A stretch of 64,000 nucleotides of DNA from Lunularia cruciata (GCA_948567375.1 OX419758.1:67585001-67649000); one strand, 5' to 3'; positions 44,901 to 56,276 are shown, counted from the first letter of the stretch. Numbers and translations are program-made. The notes: generated from the sequence alone by a model not told the origin.

Positions 44901-45610
44901 ATGATTTCTGTCATGAATCCTTGAAAACTTATGTTCCAATTCCATGCCAAAAAGGTGATCCGAAGTCGGCTCAAGACTTCGATCCTCGCTACTACATCTA
45001 ATCTCCAAATTGCATGATTTCTCACTGCAAATTCGGAGTTCTTCTTCCCTCCTCCCATCTCTTCTGCTTTCTTTTGGTCTCTTGATTTCTCTCTCTCGAC
45101 TTCTCCCTTACGCACTAACCCGAGGCCAACGCTATGTCCCTTTCCCCGATCACCTACAAGACGACTCCTCAACGGCGAAGGAAAATTGCTCGACATTTCG
45201 TCGTTGCAGTTTCGATTTTTATAGAGTTGCACTTCTTTGTCTTCCGTCACTTCGAGTTTCTACCGAGAAATCACACCTCCTGCATGCACCCGTCATTGTC
45301 GCCCCACCTTCGCGTGTATGAGCCGCCAATTTTGAAACTGCCCCTTCTTGAATTTCTCGCCCCGACGAAAGGTTGTTAGACTGTCTTTGCCTTGGGTTGA
45401 GCTCCCCCCCAATCCAAAGACAATTTACTTCGTATCGTATGCTGACACGGCATTTCAGAGTACTTTGCCTTATGACCCGAGGTCACTTTACTTCGGGTTT
45501 CACCCCGAAGACAGTTTTCTTTGTCTTCTTTGGCCAAACAGGCGCAATCCGATTTCTCTATACACTTCTTCTGCTTTATTTAAAAAAAAACAAAAAATAT
45601 GGGCACCACA
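41950..45610 (-). repeat. 3' LTR of element D
   Basis: 3,661 bp, TGTGACAACCC to GGCACCACA in plus orientation. Nearly collinear with 51786-55560. It lacks about 115 bp (the counterpart of 52690-52803), with GATCC at both edges of the gap, which suggests deletion between short repeats. Confidence 0.95.
42844..45196 (-). pseudogene. LTR-embedded ORF, 3' LTR copy
   Basis: Same ORF as in the other LTR, read from the ATG at 45196 (MSSNFPSPLRSRLVGDRGKG). This copy has a TAG at 44744-44746 where the other has Gln, two one-base losses near 43990-44040, a TAA near 43299, and the out-of-frame 115-bp gap near 42850 that removes the normal end. Where the 5' LTR copy has stops (54460 and 53200) this copy has Gln codons. 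The damage therefore differs between the two LTRs and must have come after insertion. Confidence 0.85.
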
Positions 45611-45628
45611 TACCCCCTCCCTCAAATG
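45611..45628 (-). other. Polypurine tract of element D
   Basis: TACCCCCTCCCTCAAATG on the plus strand, a purine-rich GAGGGAGGGGG on the minus strand, directly next to the LTR. The same tract stands beside the LTR of element C at 63648. Confidence 0.88.
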
Positions 45629-46485
45629 TGAGCGTCCCCGTGAACATAGACCTCGGTTGTCTTAGAAACTTCCGAGTCTATGGTCCAATATCTCTGAACT
45701 CTCCACCCGTTTACTCGAGTGGCAAAAGGATTACCTTCCAAATCGACGAGTTGCATGGATCCATTTTTGTAAACATGACGAACTCGATAGGGACCCATCC
45801 ATTGCAAATGCAACTTGCCTGGAAAAAATATTTGGCGATTATCATATAACAAAACCAAATCCCCTTCTCGTACAGTCACAGGTTTGATTCTTTGATCGTG
45901 CCTGACTTTCCGCTGTGCTTGTACTTCTTTTGTGGTTTGTATTGCATCATCTCTTTTCTCTTGTAACCACATCAGTTGTTGAATCCAAAGATCTTGACTT
46001 TCCTCTTCCGACATTCATTCTTCGCACAGGACTCAATAAGTCGGAACTTCAAATTCAACTTGCAGTATGGGGTGCAAGCCATATGTCAAGAAGTGTGGGG
46101 TTTGTTTGGTTGTAATCTTCTCTGTTGTCCAATAGGCCCATAATGCGGCTGGTAATTTTGTATCCCAGTCATAGGCATAATTGACAATCACCTTATTCAA
46201 AATTTTACAAAGTAACCCATTCGCTTTTTCCGTTAAGCCATTCGCTTTTGGGTTATAAGGAGTCATCTTCCGATGTTTAATCTGAAAATACTTGGTTAAC
46301 TCCTCCATTACAGAGTTCAAAAAATGTGTTCCTCGGTCACTGACCAATTCCAAAGGACACCCATATCGGGAGATGATGTTTTGAAAGAAAAATTCCGCCA
46401 CAGTTTCAGCATCATCTCTGCGAGTTGCTTCCGCTTCAACCATCTTGGTAGCGTAATCAGTGCAAACCAAAATCGCTTTCTTGTG
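45629..46485 (-). pseudogene. Element D integrase, core and C-terminus
   Basis: Frame 46033-46470 holds the catalytic core: VCTDYATKMVEAEATRRDDA with the first Asp, LELVSDRGTHFLNS with the second Asp, and GLTEKANGLLCKIL with the Glu. Frame 45622-46014 holds the C-terminal part: QAQRKVRHDQRIKPVTVREG, LVLLYDNRQIFFPGKLHLQW, GPYRVRHVYKNGSMQLVDL and a short tail ending GDAHI. A stop (near 46030) and a one-base shift (near 46485) separate the pieces. No chromodomain follows. Confidence 0.92.
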
Positions 46486-48953
46486 ACTCGGGTTACTGGT
46501 TGAATGGGACCCACAAAATCAATACCCCATTTCTCAAAGGGGGCCAAAGGCAAAATTGGTTTCAAAGGCCATTGAGAAGTGGCCGTCGGCTTCCCCGTTC
46601 TCTGACACGCATCACAGCTTCGAATATGAGCATGTACATCTTTGTACATTGTAGGCCACCAATACCCTGCCGAAAGAATTTTCTTTACAGTATTCTTCAG
46701 AGCATAGTGTCCTTCTGATGCCTCAGAGTGTAAAGATTCAATTACTCCTCCTACTTCGTATGACTCCAAGCATCGCCGAAGTACTTCATCTTTGCCCATC
46801 TTAAATAAAATGCTGTGTTTAAGCTGGTACGGCCCCATTTTCCGGAGAAAGACTGCCCGCTGTTCCGGATCCATCCCCTCAGGACAATGGAGAGTATTCA
46901 GATAATTATATTCATCTGCATACCTCGTACTTCTCATTGCTGATAAGTGATACAACTCTTCGTCAGGGAACCGATCGTCAATTTCCCACTCCTGGTCTTG
47001 AGTGTCTAACCTGGACAAGAAGTCCGCATTCGAATGCGAAGCTCCCTTCCTCACTTGTACAGTATACGTGAACTCTTGTAATAACAAGATCCATCTTGCA
47101 AGTCGTCCCGATAAATCTGCCTTCTTGACCAGATGTTGCAATGCATAATGGTCAACATAGAAGACAAACTCATACCCCAACAAATAATGCCAAAATTTCT
47201 TGCAGGCATACACCATTCCGAGTGCTTCTCTTTCCGTCGTCGAATAATTCTTTTCAGAAATTGAAAGTTGTCGGTTGGCGTAATACACCGGGTAGTCTTT
47301 CTTCTTCTCGTCCTTTTGACTTAAGACAACCCCGATGGCCATGGACAAAGTGTCCACATACACATGAAAAGGGACGTCCCAATTCGGGGCCCTCATGACT
47401 GGTGCTTCAACCAGTTTCTTCTTCAACACCTAGAAGGCTTCTTCTTGATGTGCTTCCCATAGATAGTCTTTGGATTCCTTCAAAAGCTTTGTAAGTGGTG
47501 CAGCAAGCACTGCATAGTTTGACACGAAGCGTCTGTAATATCCGACATGTCCCAAGAAGGCTCTCAGCTCCCGGATGTTCTTCGGGGATTCCAAAGCTGC
47601 GATTATTTTAACCTTCTCAACATCGACTTCAATACCTCGGCTTGACACCCGATGCCCCAGAAGAATTCCCTCCTTCATTGCGAAGAAGCATTTCTTCGGG
47701 TGTAATGACAAGCCGGCAAAACGACACCTTTCAAACGTTTGGCAAAGGTAATCTCTATGTACATCCCGTCGTCCAAACACACAAAAGTCATCAATAAAAA
47801 CTTCGACAAATTTGCACAGGAAATCTTTAAAGATCAAATTCATCATCCGCTGGAAAGTAGCGGGAGCATTACACAACCCAAAGGGCATTTGATTGTAAGC
47901 GAAAGTGCCCCAATCGGTCGTGAATGTAGTTTTATCCTTGTCTTCTTCTCGAATGGATACTTGATTGTACCCTGAAAATCCATCGAGAAAACTATAACAA
48001 GGATGCCCAGCCACCTGGTCTAAGATTGTATCGGTAAAAGGCAAGGGATGATGATCTTTCCTTGTGACTGCGTTCAATTTTCGGAAGTCTTGGCACACTC
48101 GGATCTTCCCTGTTTTCTTCTTCGGGACAATGACAATGGGGGAGACCCATTCACTGCTTAAGACAGGGAAGATGATTCCGGCCCCTAAGTACTTATCGAT
48201 TTCATCTTTTACCAAGAGCGAGTACTTCGGGTTCAAGCGGTATTGTCGCTGCCGAACCGGAACTGCACCTTCAATCAAATCAATCCGGTGTTCTCCAAAT
48301 TCTCGTGGAATACCCGGCATTTGATCAATCGACCAGGCGAATACATCCTGGGATTCTATAAACAAGGCAGTGTATCCTGCCAACTCCTCCGAAGTAACTG
48401 TCTTCGAGATTTTTAAAATTTTTCCTTCAGTGAGTAACACCTCTTGACAGTCATCGGGGTTGATGACTCCTTCAACGTAGCTTACTCGGCTTATCCCGAG
48501 GCGAGCGGCCATCAAACCCCCTCCCTCCAAGTCAGGTTCACCCGAGGCGAGGTCATATGGATCTTCGTCATCAGCCTCTATCTCGTAGCATTCCAAGTAA
48601 TTAACTTGGACTTCTTCTTCGGATTTGTCTGAAGACGAAGACGATGAATCTTCGGACTTGTCCTCCTCTTCTGACGAACTTGTTTCCCCAAGATGGGGAA
48701 CCTTTGTCCAACTCACAGTCACCAGCTTCTGATCCTTGGACGAAATGTCCTTGAATCTTAACTTCTGCTTATGCCAATCCACTACAACTTGGGCACTATA
48801 CAACCAGGGTCTGCCGATCAACAGAGGGTAACCCGTTTTTGTCACTGGCCACAACACGATGTAATTCAACTTGAAGGGTACCCCTCCAATGATCGTGGTA
48901 ATGTTCGACAGCATGCCCAAGGGCCGTCTCCTGGTTTGGTCTGCAAACTTCAA
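46486..48953 (-). pseudogene. Element D RT, RNase H and integrase zinc finger
   Basis: A 507-codon frame (47430-48953) and a 370-codon frame (46317-47429) are the same reading frame split by one TAG at 47427. Protease end (LLIGRPWLYSAQVVVDW), an acidic spacer, then RT: DFRKLNAVTRKDHHPLPFTD, FLDGFSGYNQVSIREEDKDK, FGLCNAPATFQRMM and the active site EVFIDDFCVFG. RNase H has HVYVDTLSMAIGVVLSQKD and NYSTTEREALGMVYACKKFW. The integrase finger is intact: HSEASEGHYALKNTV and CDACQRTGKP. Only one stop in about 880 codons. Confidence 0.95.
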
Positions 48954-49967
48954 AACTCGGGGTGTTGGTTCAAACGTATGATACCCGAGTCAATTTGCAG
49001 TATCTTCAGTCATGACATTCACACCGGACCCAGAGTCAATGGGTATTGATGTGATCATGCAACCTGCAATCTTCGCGTCTACCTCGGGAGATCCCAAATC
49101 TTCTTGTTCAATATGATAGATAGCAGGCAGGTCCTTCTTTGACATCGACCTCACCTTCTTGAGGGCCGAATTAAGCTGTCGCTTGTACAGCTTGTTATCT
49201 TCCCACAAGTGCTTAAATGTAACATTGGCATTTGTGGTGGCCAAGTCAGCTATAATATCATATTGGGGAACTCCTCCCAATTTGACCGTCTTCATCTTCG
49301 GCTTTGAGTCCAAGGACTCTCCATGCTCCCTCTTGACTTCAGAACGCTTCAAAATGGTGACGGGCTTGCTGATGGCCTTAACCCGAGCTTCCTCGGGTTG
49401 GCCTACCTCGGCTTGAATCAGACCCTTTACTTCGGATCGGATGTCCGCCGGAAAAATTGGAGACTTCGTCTTCGTCTCTTCTTCCAAACTTAGTTCCCGA
49501 GTCCTGAGTAATGCCTCCGTTAATTCTTTCTGCAAGGCTTTAGCTTTAGCTTTTGCAAGGATCTTTTCCTCCTTGGCCGAAAGAATTGCTTTTGGGCGCT
49601 GTCTCTTCGCCTTTTGGGAAGACGACGAGGTCGTACTCAGTTCTTTGGGATCACGCTTCTTCTTGGTGGAGCGTGTCTCAACTTTCAAAATTTCAAGGTC
49701 TGGCCATTCTCCTTCTGAGGCCGGACTCCCTTTGTGAGGTCTTTCTTCCTCAAGAGTTATACAATTCACATTCATATCCCCCTTCGGCTGAAGTGCTGCA
49801 CGCTTAGCAGGGGTCTGTACATATTTTACAAGAGGCTTTGGGTTCGGCGGGTGAGGGCATTGGTTGCCCGTATGCCCCGATCCTTTACAATTTCCACACA
49901 GGGGAACGTACCCAATTTGCCTTCTTGGCTCGGGACATTTGGAGACCAATGTCCCATCGAGCCACAA
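48954..49967 (-). pseudogene. Element D zinc knuckle, spacer and protease
   Basis: Frame 48990-49967 starts in the knuckle region, CGNCKGSGHTGNQC, then a Lys/Glu-rich spacer, then the protease signature SIPIDSGSGVNVM with the catalytic DSG at about 49015-49050. A TGA at 48990-48992 separates it from the rest of protease. Protease matures the polyprotein. Confidence 0.9.
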
Positions 49968-51697
49968 TTATAACAGGCTCCGGGCGCAACATTCTCAGGG
50001 CGATTTTGGTTGCTCATCGGTGGTCTTTGTGCAGGAGCATTGGGGTTATACTCCCTGGGTCCCAACCTCGGACCTTGATATGATGTGCTTGGTTGAGGCT
50101 GTACCTCTTGAGTTTGATACACCGCCTCTTCATCATCGTCTTGGTTCCATCCCAGAACCCAATCAATTTGCTGCACCGGGAATGCATTACGAGTATTGCA
50201 TTCTGTGTTGGCGTGGCCGGATTTTCCACAGGCGGTGCACCACACATTAGATCATCCAAATGCGGGGGCCTTTCTTCGGTCCTTAGCCCCAATCATTTGG
50301 ATCTTGAAATCCGAAAAATCCTTGATGAGGGCATCCAGCTTCGTATCCGCCTTATGTACACTCTTGGCTGGTGACATCACTAGTTTCTTGCCTCCACGTC
50401 TTCTGACTCGTCTTGGCTTTGATTCTTCTTCGGATTCCGAAGAAGAGCTTGAAAACGTAGAGGATTCGTCCGAAGAAGGGGAGGTACTGCGTGAAGCTCT
50501 CCTTCTGGGCTTCTTGCCCTTCTTCTCCCGATTTCTCCGGTTACCGGCAGAGTGAGAGTGTGCCGCTTCATAACAAGCGACATGTTTGAGTACTTTATCG
50601 AGGGAAGTTACGTTCCTCTCCCTGGCAAAGATTCGTATCTCTGGTGACAGGCCCTCGAGGAACCAAGTAATGGCTTGGGCATCGGAGTATCCCACCACCC
50701 CCGATTGCTTGGGAACTCGGTTCAGTAATGCCATGAACCGCTCAGAGTAGTCTCTCAACTTCTCCTTCTTGCCCCGGTCCAAATCGTTTAGTGCCGCGAA
50801 GACACTCGTATCATAGTCAACCTCCCGGAATCGTTCCATGAAGTTGTTTCTCAAGTCTGCCCAGTCCGATGGTACAAACCCCTTCTGAGTCACATGCGTG
50901 TACCAGCTCCGAGCTTTCTTGCGAAGCAGACTTGGAAAAATTCTTAGTTGATCCGCCGAGTCATGCTCCTTGTAAGCAAAGGAGATGACTTCGAATTCTT
51001 CGATGAATTCATCGGGGTCTTTGTCTTGTTCCGTCCCCTTATACTTCTGATAGGCGTGTTGGGTGACAAGAAGCGAAGTCATCGTTTGATGCACTGGGAT
51101 CGGCTGAGGTAATGTAGAACTTGACGGAACGGAAGAATTGGCTGGAATTGACAATTGGAACGCCGTGTTGTCAGCCCAAGGATTCCAATTCGTCAAATTC
51201 AACACAGGGTCTTCTTCGACAATTTCTACTCTGAGAGGGTCGACTTCAACCCGAGTGGAAGATTCAGGATCAACACCTTCAATAAGTTCTTCCAAATTCC
51301 TTCGAGACAACCGAGGAATCGTTTGTAGAAGATGTTGACACTCGTCTTCAGTAAGTGTGCGTGCTATCTTTTCTCGAACAAAGGTCTTCAAGGAAACAAC
51401 TTCCTTTACAGCTCTAGGGGAAGTTGGGGTACTGGGCCGCAATGCATATGTTTGCCCACTCGATTCTTTCTTCTTCTTGGAAGAAGAGGGAGATGCGAAG
51501 TAGCCTTGCCAACCGCCTTCACGTTTCTTGTGATCAAGTTCTTGCAGGGCTTCTTGCACTTCATGAAGGAGTTGAAACTCCAACGCCTCTCGCTCAGTTT
51601 CATCAATGATGGATGGGACGTTCAGACGTTTGTCTTCTTCACGCTGAAGTGCTTGTCTTCGGGCTCTCTCTTCCCGTTATTCTTTCAATCCAGACAT
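49826..51697 (-). pseudogene. Element D gag
   Basis: I take the ATG at 51697 as start (MSGLKE); a TAA lies six codons in (51678-51680), then the frame is open to a TGA at 50252 (REERARRQALQREEDKR onward). The capsid core is typical retrotransposon gag: DPDEFIEEFEVISFAYKEHD, RKKARSWYTHVTQKGFVPSD, NNFMERFREVDYD and ITWFLEGLSPEIR. A Ser/Glu-rich basic region follows. Past the TGA come the knuckles CTACGKSGHANTEC and CYNCGSMGHW; a one-base loss near 49945 carries on into the next frame. Gag forms particles and packages RNA. Confidence 0.92.
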
Positions 51698-51765
51698 TCA
51701 TATTGCCTTGATACCTAGTGTTCAATTTGGCTTCGTATTCTTCCACTTCCGAGATTTGTATACAT

Positions 51766-51778
51766 GGCAGCGGCGCCA
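51766..51778 (-). other. Primer-binding site of element D
   Basis: GGCAGCGGCGCCA, that is TGGCGCCGCTGCC on the minus strand, seven bases from the LTR end at 51786. TGGCGCC-type primer sites are usual in Athila/Tat-like plant gypsy elements. It fixes 51786-55560 as the 5' LTR. Confidence 0.85.
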
Positions 51779-52575
51779 AAAATCATGTGACAACCCGGCA
51801 AATATCACTTTTGCGGTAATCGGGTAAGTAAAGTTCGTTCCCGCAGAGATACGAGTCAGAAATGTCCAAATACGAAGCAAAGTAACAATTTCAGTTCTTC
51901 TTGAGTTCTTCTTTAGTCTCTCAGGTAGAAACCACACCCAGAAGAGAGTAACAAGCACTGACTCGCAGTCTTGTCACAAATTCACACTCCTTAATCACAA
52001 CTCCATCAATTATTTCCAAACAATCTTGATTGTGATGATTCACGCTCTCCCGAAAACGGTACTTCACTGCAAAACGAATTCACCTCAGAATTGTGTTCCA
52101 CCCTTCCACTAAAGGCACAACTTCCTCGATCGAAACTGCTTCACATCAACTTCGCCCTGCACTCACAAATGCAGAATACTACCAACACTACAATTCCTCT
52201 CAGATCTGTCAAGGCATTGCTTCGATTGCACTTCACTCAGGATCAAACACACAGAATGAAGATCAAGGCTGTGGAATCCAACATCCAACAAGCACTCTGA
52301 CTTGCACTTCGAATTTCTCCAAACATTCACAAACACAATCACAAAGTTGATACTCGGAATCAAGCTTAAGCGACGAGCACTGCTTCACAGCACTTCGCTT
52401 TATCTATTCTTAGAAATAATGAGCACTGAACAACAATTTCCTGCCAATACCACTCTTAAATAGTGAAGCAATCGACAGTTCTAACAACTATACCGTTCTA
52501 CCACAACTGTTCTAACCTGATCCAAAATGACAATGCACCTCTTCATATCTGCCCCTTCAAATCTCAAATTGGTTA

Positions 52576-55149
52576 CTAATCCGATCCGATGTCTACTTCT
52601 TCCTCGGCTTTCAAACCCAAACCCGAAGTAATCTTACTTCCTACTATTCTGTCCTCCGGTTTCACAACTCCTACATCTTCTACCAGATCCAGCAATATTC
52701 TTTCTTGATCTGAAATTGCACTAGTGGGTAATCTATCTAACTCTTCATCTTTCGACCCACTCTTCTCTACTGTCGCTGAGGGCAACTCCGAAGACATTTG
52801 GATCCCGATGTTATCTACGTCAGGTTTTGCTTTAACATCCTGCCAAAGCTTTTCTAACTCTATTCTTACTAAGTCTAATCTAATCGCGATATTGTCTTCT
52901 ACTTCTAAGATCTTCCTATCTACACGAGTTCTCAATTTAATCAACAAGACATTCAAATCTGTATCTTTCGCTTGCCTTCGCCTCGTCTCCTGCACCAACA
53001 GCTTCAACTCGTGCAGACACGCTTCTTCAATTCGAACGCTAGTCTCTGTACTTAACATCACGTTTACCCTGAGGACTATCTCCTGCAATGGCTCTAATCT
53101 TGTCTTCCTTTCTCGTTCCCGATCTGCAAGCCATTCCTCTCTGTACATCACCAATTCTTCTTCAAATTCGGCCTTCACCGCGTCCTTCTCTTTCTCCTTC
53201 TATGGAACCTTCTCTTCCTGATTACGAAGTAAGTCTCGTAATCTCTCTTCTTCTCCATATCTCACAGCCAACTCTCGCTGCCAAAGTTGCTTCTTCTCCT
53301 CCATACTCTTCATCACTCGATCGAGCTCTTGATCCTTCGATGCTACTCTCGCCATAGCATGGATGAGCTCTACTCTTGAATCAGCCAACTGCTGCTTCAA
53401 GATTTCAAATTCAGCTACTTGTCTCTCCCTTACGACGTCACTCTTCCTCGCAAGATCCTCTTGATAGCCCACTTCTCTCCTCAGGTCTTCGATTACCTGA
53501 CTTCTCTCCACTGCTTCCACTTGCAGTACTTCTCTCTCCTTCTCACCTCGGGTTATACTCTTCTTCAACTCCAAGTTTTCTTCTGCTAATCTCAATACCA
53601 CCTGCAATACAGTCTTTACCTCTGGACAAGTCGACTGCATCTCCTTCTTCTTCTTCTCCAACTTCACCAACAGCGGGCAGACTACCATCTGCAGGTAATC
53701 TACTCCATTACTAATACCTTCGTCCTCCCTCGGAGTAGTCTCTCTTCTTTCTTTGTGTTCTCCCGATTCTCGCCTTCTTCTCTGGAGCCTTCGTATCAAA
53801 ATTGATGCCTCACTGCCCGAGCTTCCTTCTACCTCTTCCTTCACTCTACTCGGTCCCGCTTCACCCTTTGCCTTACGTCTCGAGCGAATTCCTCGCTGTA
53901 CTGCGATCTTCTTCTCCTCGAGCACCGGTACTTCGTCTTCCAGCGCCGCATTGTCTTCGGCTTTTACTTCGGCTTGAATTTCTTCTTTGTATTCTTCAGG
54001 CGCTGGTGCCGAGGTCATTTCTCTACCGTCTTCACTATCACTGCTTGTATCTCCACTCTGCACTGTCAGCTCAGGTTTCTCCTCACGTTCCGAGTCCTCC
54101 GTCTTGAGCTCGGCTTCGCCTTCTGAGTCTTCATCTTCCGACTCAATCACCACCATTCCTCGCCTCGGGTTATTTTTTTGCATCTTCCGAGGTTTCTTGT
54201 TTTCTTCGGCGTCTGCTTGCCGAGTTCTCTTCTTCGTCGGGGTACTTTCAACAACCTCCACGTTCTTCCCTGTCTTTGCGTAGTAATCGTCTGTGCTCCG
54301 GATTTGGAGAATGTATTGCTGCTCCTCCGTGTCGACTTCTCTTCTTAAATCAGGATGGAAATGAGACACCATTTGATTACGCTCAGCCACATTGAGCAGA
54401 TTTAACCCGAGGTAAAAGTGGGCTGCAAATGGTACGATGTAGTGTGGAGGCAACTTATCTCATAGATTCCACACCATCTGCCTCGTTCTTCCGTGAAAGC
54501 ACCTTGCCCAATTTATTGGTTCTCCTGCAAATAACTTGTGAAAGAACACCGCTTGGTGTTTCATCACATAGGTAGTTCTCTCTGGCTTCAGGAGGGCCAT
54601 TAGTGCACTCACAATTCCCCTCCTCACTGGGTCCTTATAACTCTCAACTTTATACCCATTCTTCGTCCTCTTCGACGAGAAGGCTTCTCTCACCTCCTGC
54701 GTTTCTTGAGCTATCTCTCCTTTCCCCAAGAACATGGCCCCCTGCTCCGAGCCTGCCTCCTTCCCGAGTACGAGTCTCCAATCCGACTCTGTCCAGCGAG
54801 CCAGATTTCCTCTCTTCCCTTCTTCCTCGGGACCATCAAGACATTTACTCTCGATGATTTCTGTCATGAATCCTGGAAAACTTATGTTCCAATTCCATGC
54901 CAGAAAGGTGATCCGAAGTCGGCTCAAGACTTCGATCCTCGCTACTACATCTAATCTCCGAATTGCATGATTTCTCACTGCAAATTCGGAGTTCTTCTTC
55001 CCTCCTCCCATCTCTTCTGCTTTCTTTCGGTCTCTTGATTTCTCTCTCTCGACTTCTCCCTTACGCACTAACCCGAGGCCAACGCTATGTCCCTTTCCCT
55101 GATCACCTACAAGACGACTCCTCAACGGTGAAGGAAAATTGCTCGACAT
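52576..55149 (-). pseudogene. LTR-embedded ORF, 5' LTR copy (about 857 codons)
   Basis: One minus-strand frame from the ATG at 55149 to a stop at 52576 is broken only by TGA at 54460-54462 and TAG at 53200-53202. I prefer this ATG to one 54 bases upstream because the shorter LTR of element C keeps the frame from the same Met (MTSNFPFPLRS). Layout: a folded-looking N-terminal third with aromatic residues (FLAWNWNISFPGFMTEIIES, MKHQAVFFHKLFAGEPINWA, PHYIVPFAAHFYLGLNLLNV); a middle of acidic and Ser-rich runs (IESEDEDSEGEAELKTEDSE) with a basic patch (RGIRSRRKAKGEAGPSR); then a long coiled coil (LKKSITRGEKEREVLQVEAV, MKSMEEKKQLWQRELAVRYG). I recognise no known domain. It would lie in the leader of the genomic RNA, upstream of the primer site. 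Confidence 0.85.
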
Positions 55150-55167
55150 TTCGTCGTTGCAGTTTCG

Positions 55168-55176
55168 ATTTTTATA
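55168..55176 (-). promoter_or_regulatory. Probable TATA box of element D LTR
   Basis: Minus-strand CTATAAAAA, about 385 bp into the LTR. The same position in the 3' LTR (near 45216-45224) reads alike, and the element C LTR has CTATAATA at the matching place. A start site some 25-35 bases on would be at or near the ORF start, making the ORF the first one in the transcript. Confidence 0.55.
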
Positions 55177-55560
55177 GAGTTGCACTTCTTCGTCTTCCGT
55201 CACTTCGAGTTTCTACCGAGAAATCACACCTCCTGCATGCACCCGTCACTGTCGCCCCACCTTCGCGCGTATGAGCCGCCAATTTTGAAACTGCCCCTTC
55301 TTGAATTTCTCGCCCCGACGAAAGGTTGTTAGACTGTCTTTGCCTCGGGTTGAGCTCCCCCTCGATCCGAAGACAATTTACTTCGTATCGTATGCTGACA
55401 CGGCATTTTAGAGTACTTCGCCTTATGACCCGAGGTCACTTTACTTTGGGTTTCACCCCGAAGACAGTTTTCTTTGTCTTCTTTGGCCAAACAGGCGCAA
55501 TCCAAAATTCTCTATACACTTCTTCAGCTTTATTTTGAAAAAAAAAATGTGGGCATCACA

Positions 55561-55565
55561 ATCTC
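55561..55565. repeat. Target duplication ATCTC, right of element D
   Basis: Exact match to 41945-41949. Confidence 0.93.
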
Positions 55566-55630
55566 TCAAAATTCATTCAACATCCCTTGCATTCCTTGGA
55601 TCAGCTGTTGCAACTACGGATCCATGGGTC
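55566..55630 (-). pseudogene. N-terminal piece of chromovirus gag
   Basis: The minus strand from the ATG at about 55630 reads MDP, stop, LQQLIQGMQGMLNEF, the usual opening helix of chromovirus gag. The frame continues at 41944 across element D. One stop replaces a residue after codon 3. Confidence 0.7.
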
Positions 55631-55739
55631 CTTCAACACTCAATCACTATTATCTACTTCAATAGAGAGTTAATATGATCACTTTGGAGGGCATATGAAC
55701 TATCAAGACTACCATTGGGACCTCAAAAGCTATCACTCG
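55631..55739 (-). other. Chromovirus leader with degraded primer site
   Basis: Between the gag ATG and the LTR. Next to the LTR the minus strand reads GAGTGATAGCTTTTGAGG, which looks like a damaged TGGTATCAGAGC followed by TTTTGAGG. If right, the LTR at 55740-56276 served as a 5' LTR for this gag. Confidence 0.4.
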
Positions 55740-55967
55740 TTAATAATACTCCTCACCAAAATTTCTAACTACAAAATCTCTAAACATCACTTTTGGTCTC
55801 ACTACGTAAAAAATTTCTACTTGAATGTTGAAAGGAAGAGGATTTGGGACATTCATATCCATAATGTAAAAGTCCAAGACCAAGGAGAGAAATAGGAGAA
55901 TGGAAGCTCACATTGAGACACTTGAATGAGGGAAAACTCCAAATGCCTAGTATGAGCTTTGGCTTGG

Positions 55968-55975
55968 TATTTATA
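55968..55975 (-). promoter_or_regulatory. TATA box of the chromovirus LTR
   Basis: Minus-strand TATAAATA within CTACCTATAAATACC. It lies 18 bp downstream of the first heat-shock-like palindrome, a normal promoter layout. Confidence 0.7.
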
Positions 55976-55992
55976 GGTAGCATATAAGGCCC

Positions 55993-56205
55993 TTGAGAAG
56001 CTTCTCAAGAAGCTTCTTCAAGCCAATTTCTTAGAGTGCAAGCCAAGTTAACTAGGAAGCTTCTCAAGAAGCTTCCTTCTAAAAGCCACCTACTTGGCGT
56101 GCAAGCTAAGTTAGTTGGAAGCTTCTAGAAGCTACTTACTTAAGGTGCAAGTTAAGCTAGCCGAGAAGCTTCCCAAGAAGCTTCCTAGATACTTCTGGAA
56201 TATTC
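55993..56205 (-). promoter_or_regulatory. Cluster of heat-shock elements upstream of the TATA box
   Basis: Heat-shock factors bind alternating GAA/TTC blocks spaced two bases apart. Here: the palindrome TTGAGAAGCTTCTCAA (55993-56008) plus GAAGCTTC (56009-56016); GGAAGCTTCTCAAGAAGCTT near 56055-56074; a perfect three-block site GAAGCTTCTAGAA (56118-56130); GAGAAGCTTCCCAAGAAGCT near 56163-56182; and a second perfect three-block site TTCTGGAATATTC (56193-56205). Five sites in 213 bp directly upstream of the TATA box suggest heat-induced transcription, as known for the Arabidopsis copia element ONSEN. Confidence 0.75.
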
Positions 56206-56276
56206 TAGGCTAATTTGTCTTATTTGCTATGTTATTAGCCCTACTAACTTTGTCGCTAAACTCCATATTGTTACAT

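Larger units (their letters stand above)
41950..55560 (-). mobile_element. Element D: 13.6-kb gypsy with ORF-bearing LTRs
   Basis: Complete minus-strand LTR retrotransposon with LTRs of 3,661 and 3,775 bp, a perfect ATCTC target duplication, a TGGCGCC-type primer site and a polypurine tract. The internal 6.2 kb codes gag with three CCHC-type knuckles, protease, RT with FIDDF, RNase H and integrase. FIDDF and this primer site recall the Athila/Tat branch. Few stops and frameshifts break the polyprotein, so it is among the younger elements here. Its LTRs are unusual in carrying a long ORF each. Confidence 0.95.
51786..55560 (-). repeat. 5' LTR of element D
   Basis: 3,775 bp, TGTGACAACCC to GGCATCACA. 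It contains a TATA box near its transcription-upstream end and the LTR ORF behind it. Confidence 0.95.
55740..56276 (-). repeat. LTR between chromoviruses A and B, with heat-shock elements
   Basis: Plus-strand limits about TTAATAATACTCC to ATATTGTTACA. By the adjoining polypurine tract and chromodomain end (56277 on) it is the 3' LTR of chromovirus B; by the gag start and primer-like site at its other end it also stands where a 5' LTR of the gag at 55566-55630 should be. Its sequence does not resemble the LTR at 35001-35732 beyond the GGAGTATTA end, so A is probably a composite. Confidence 0.65.
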
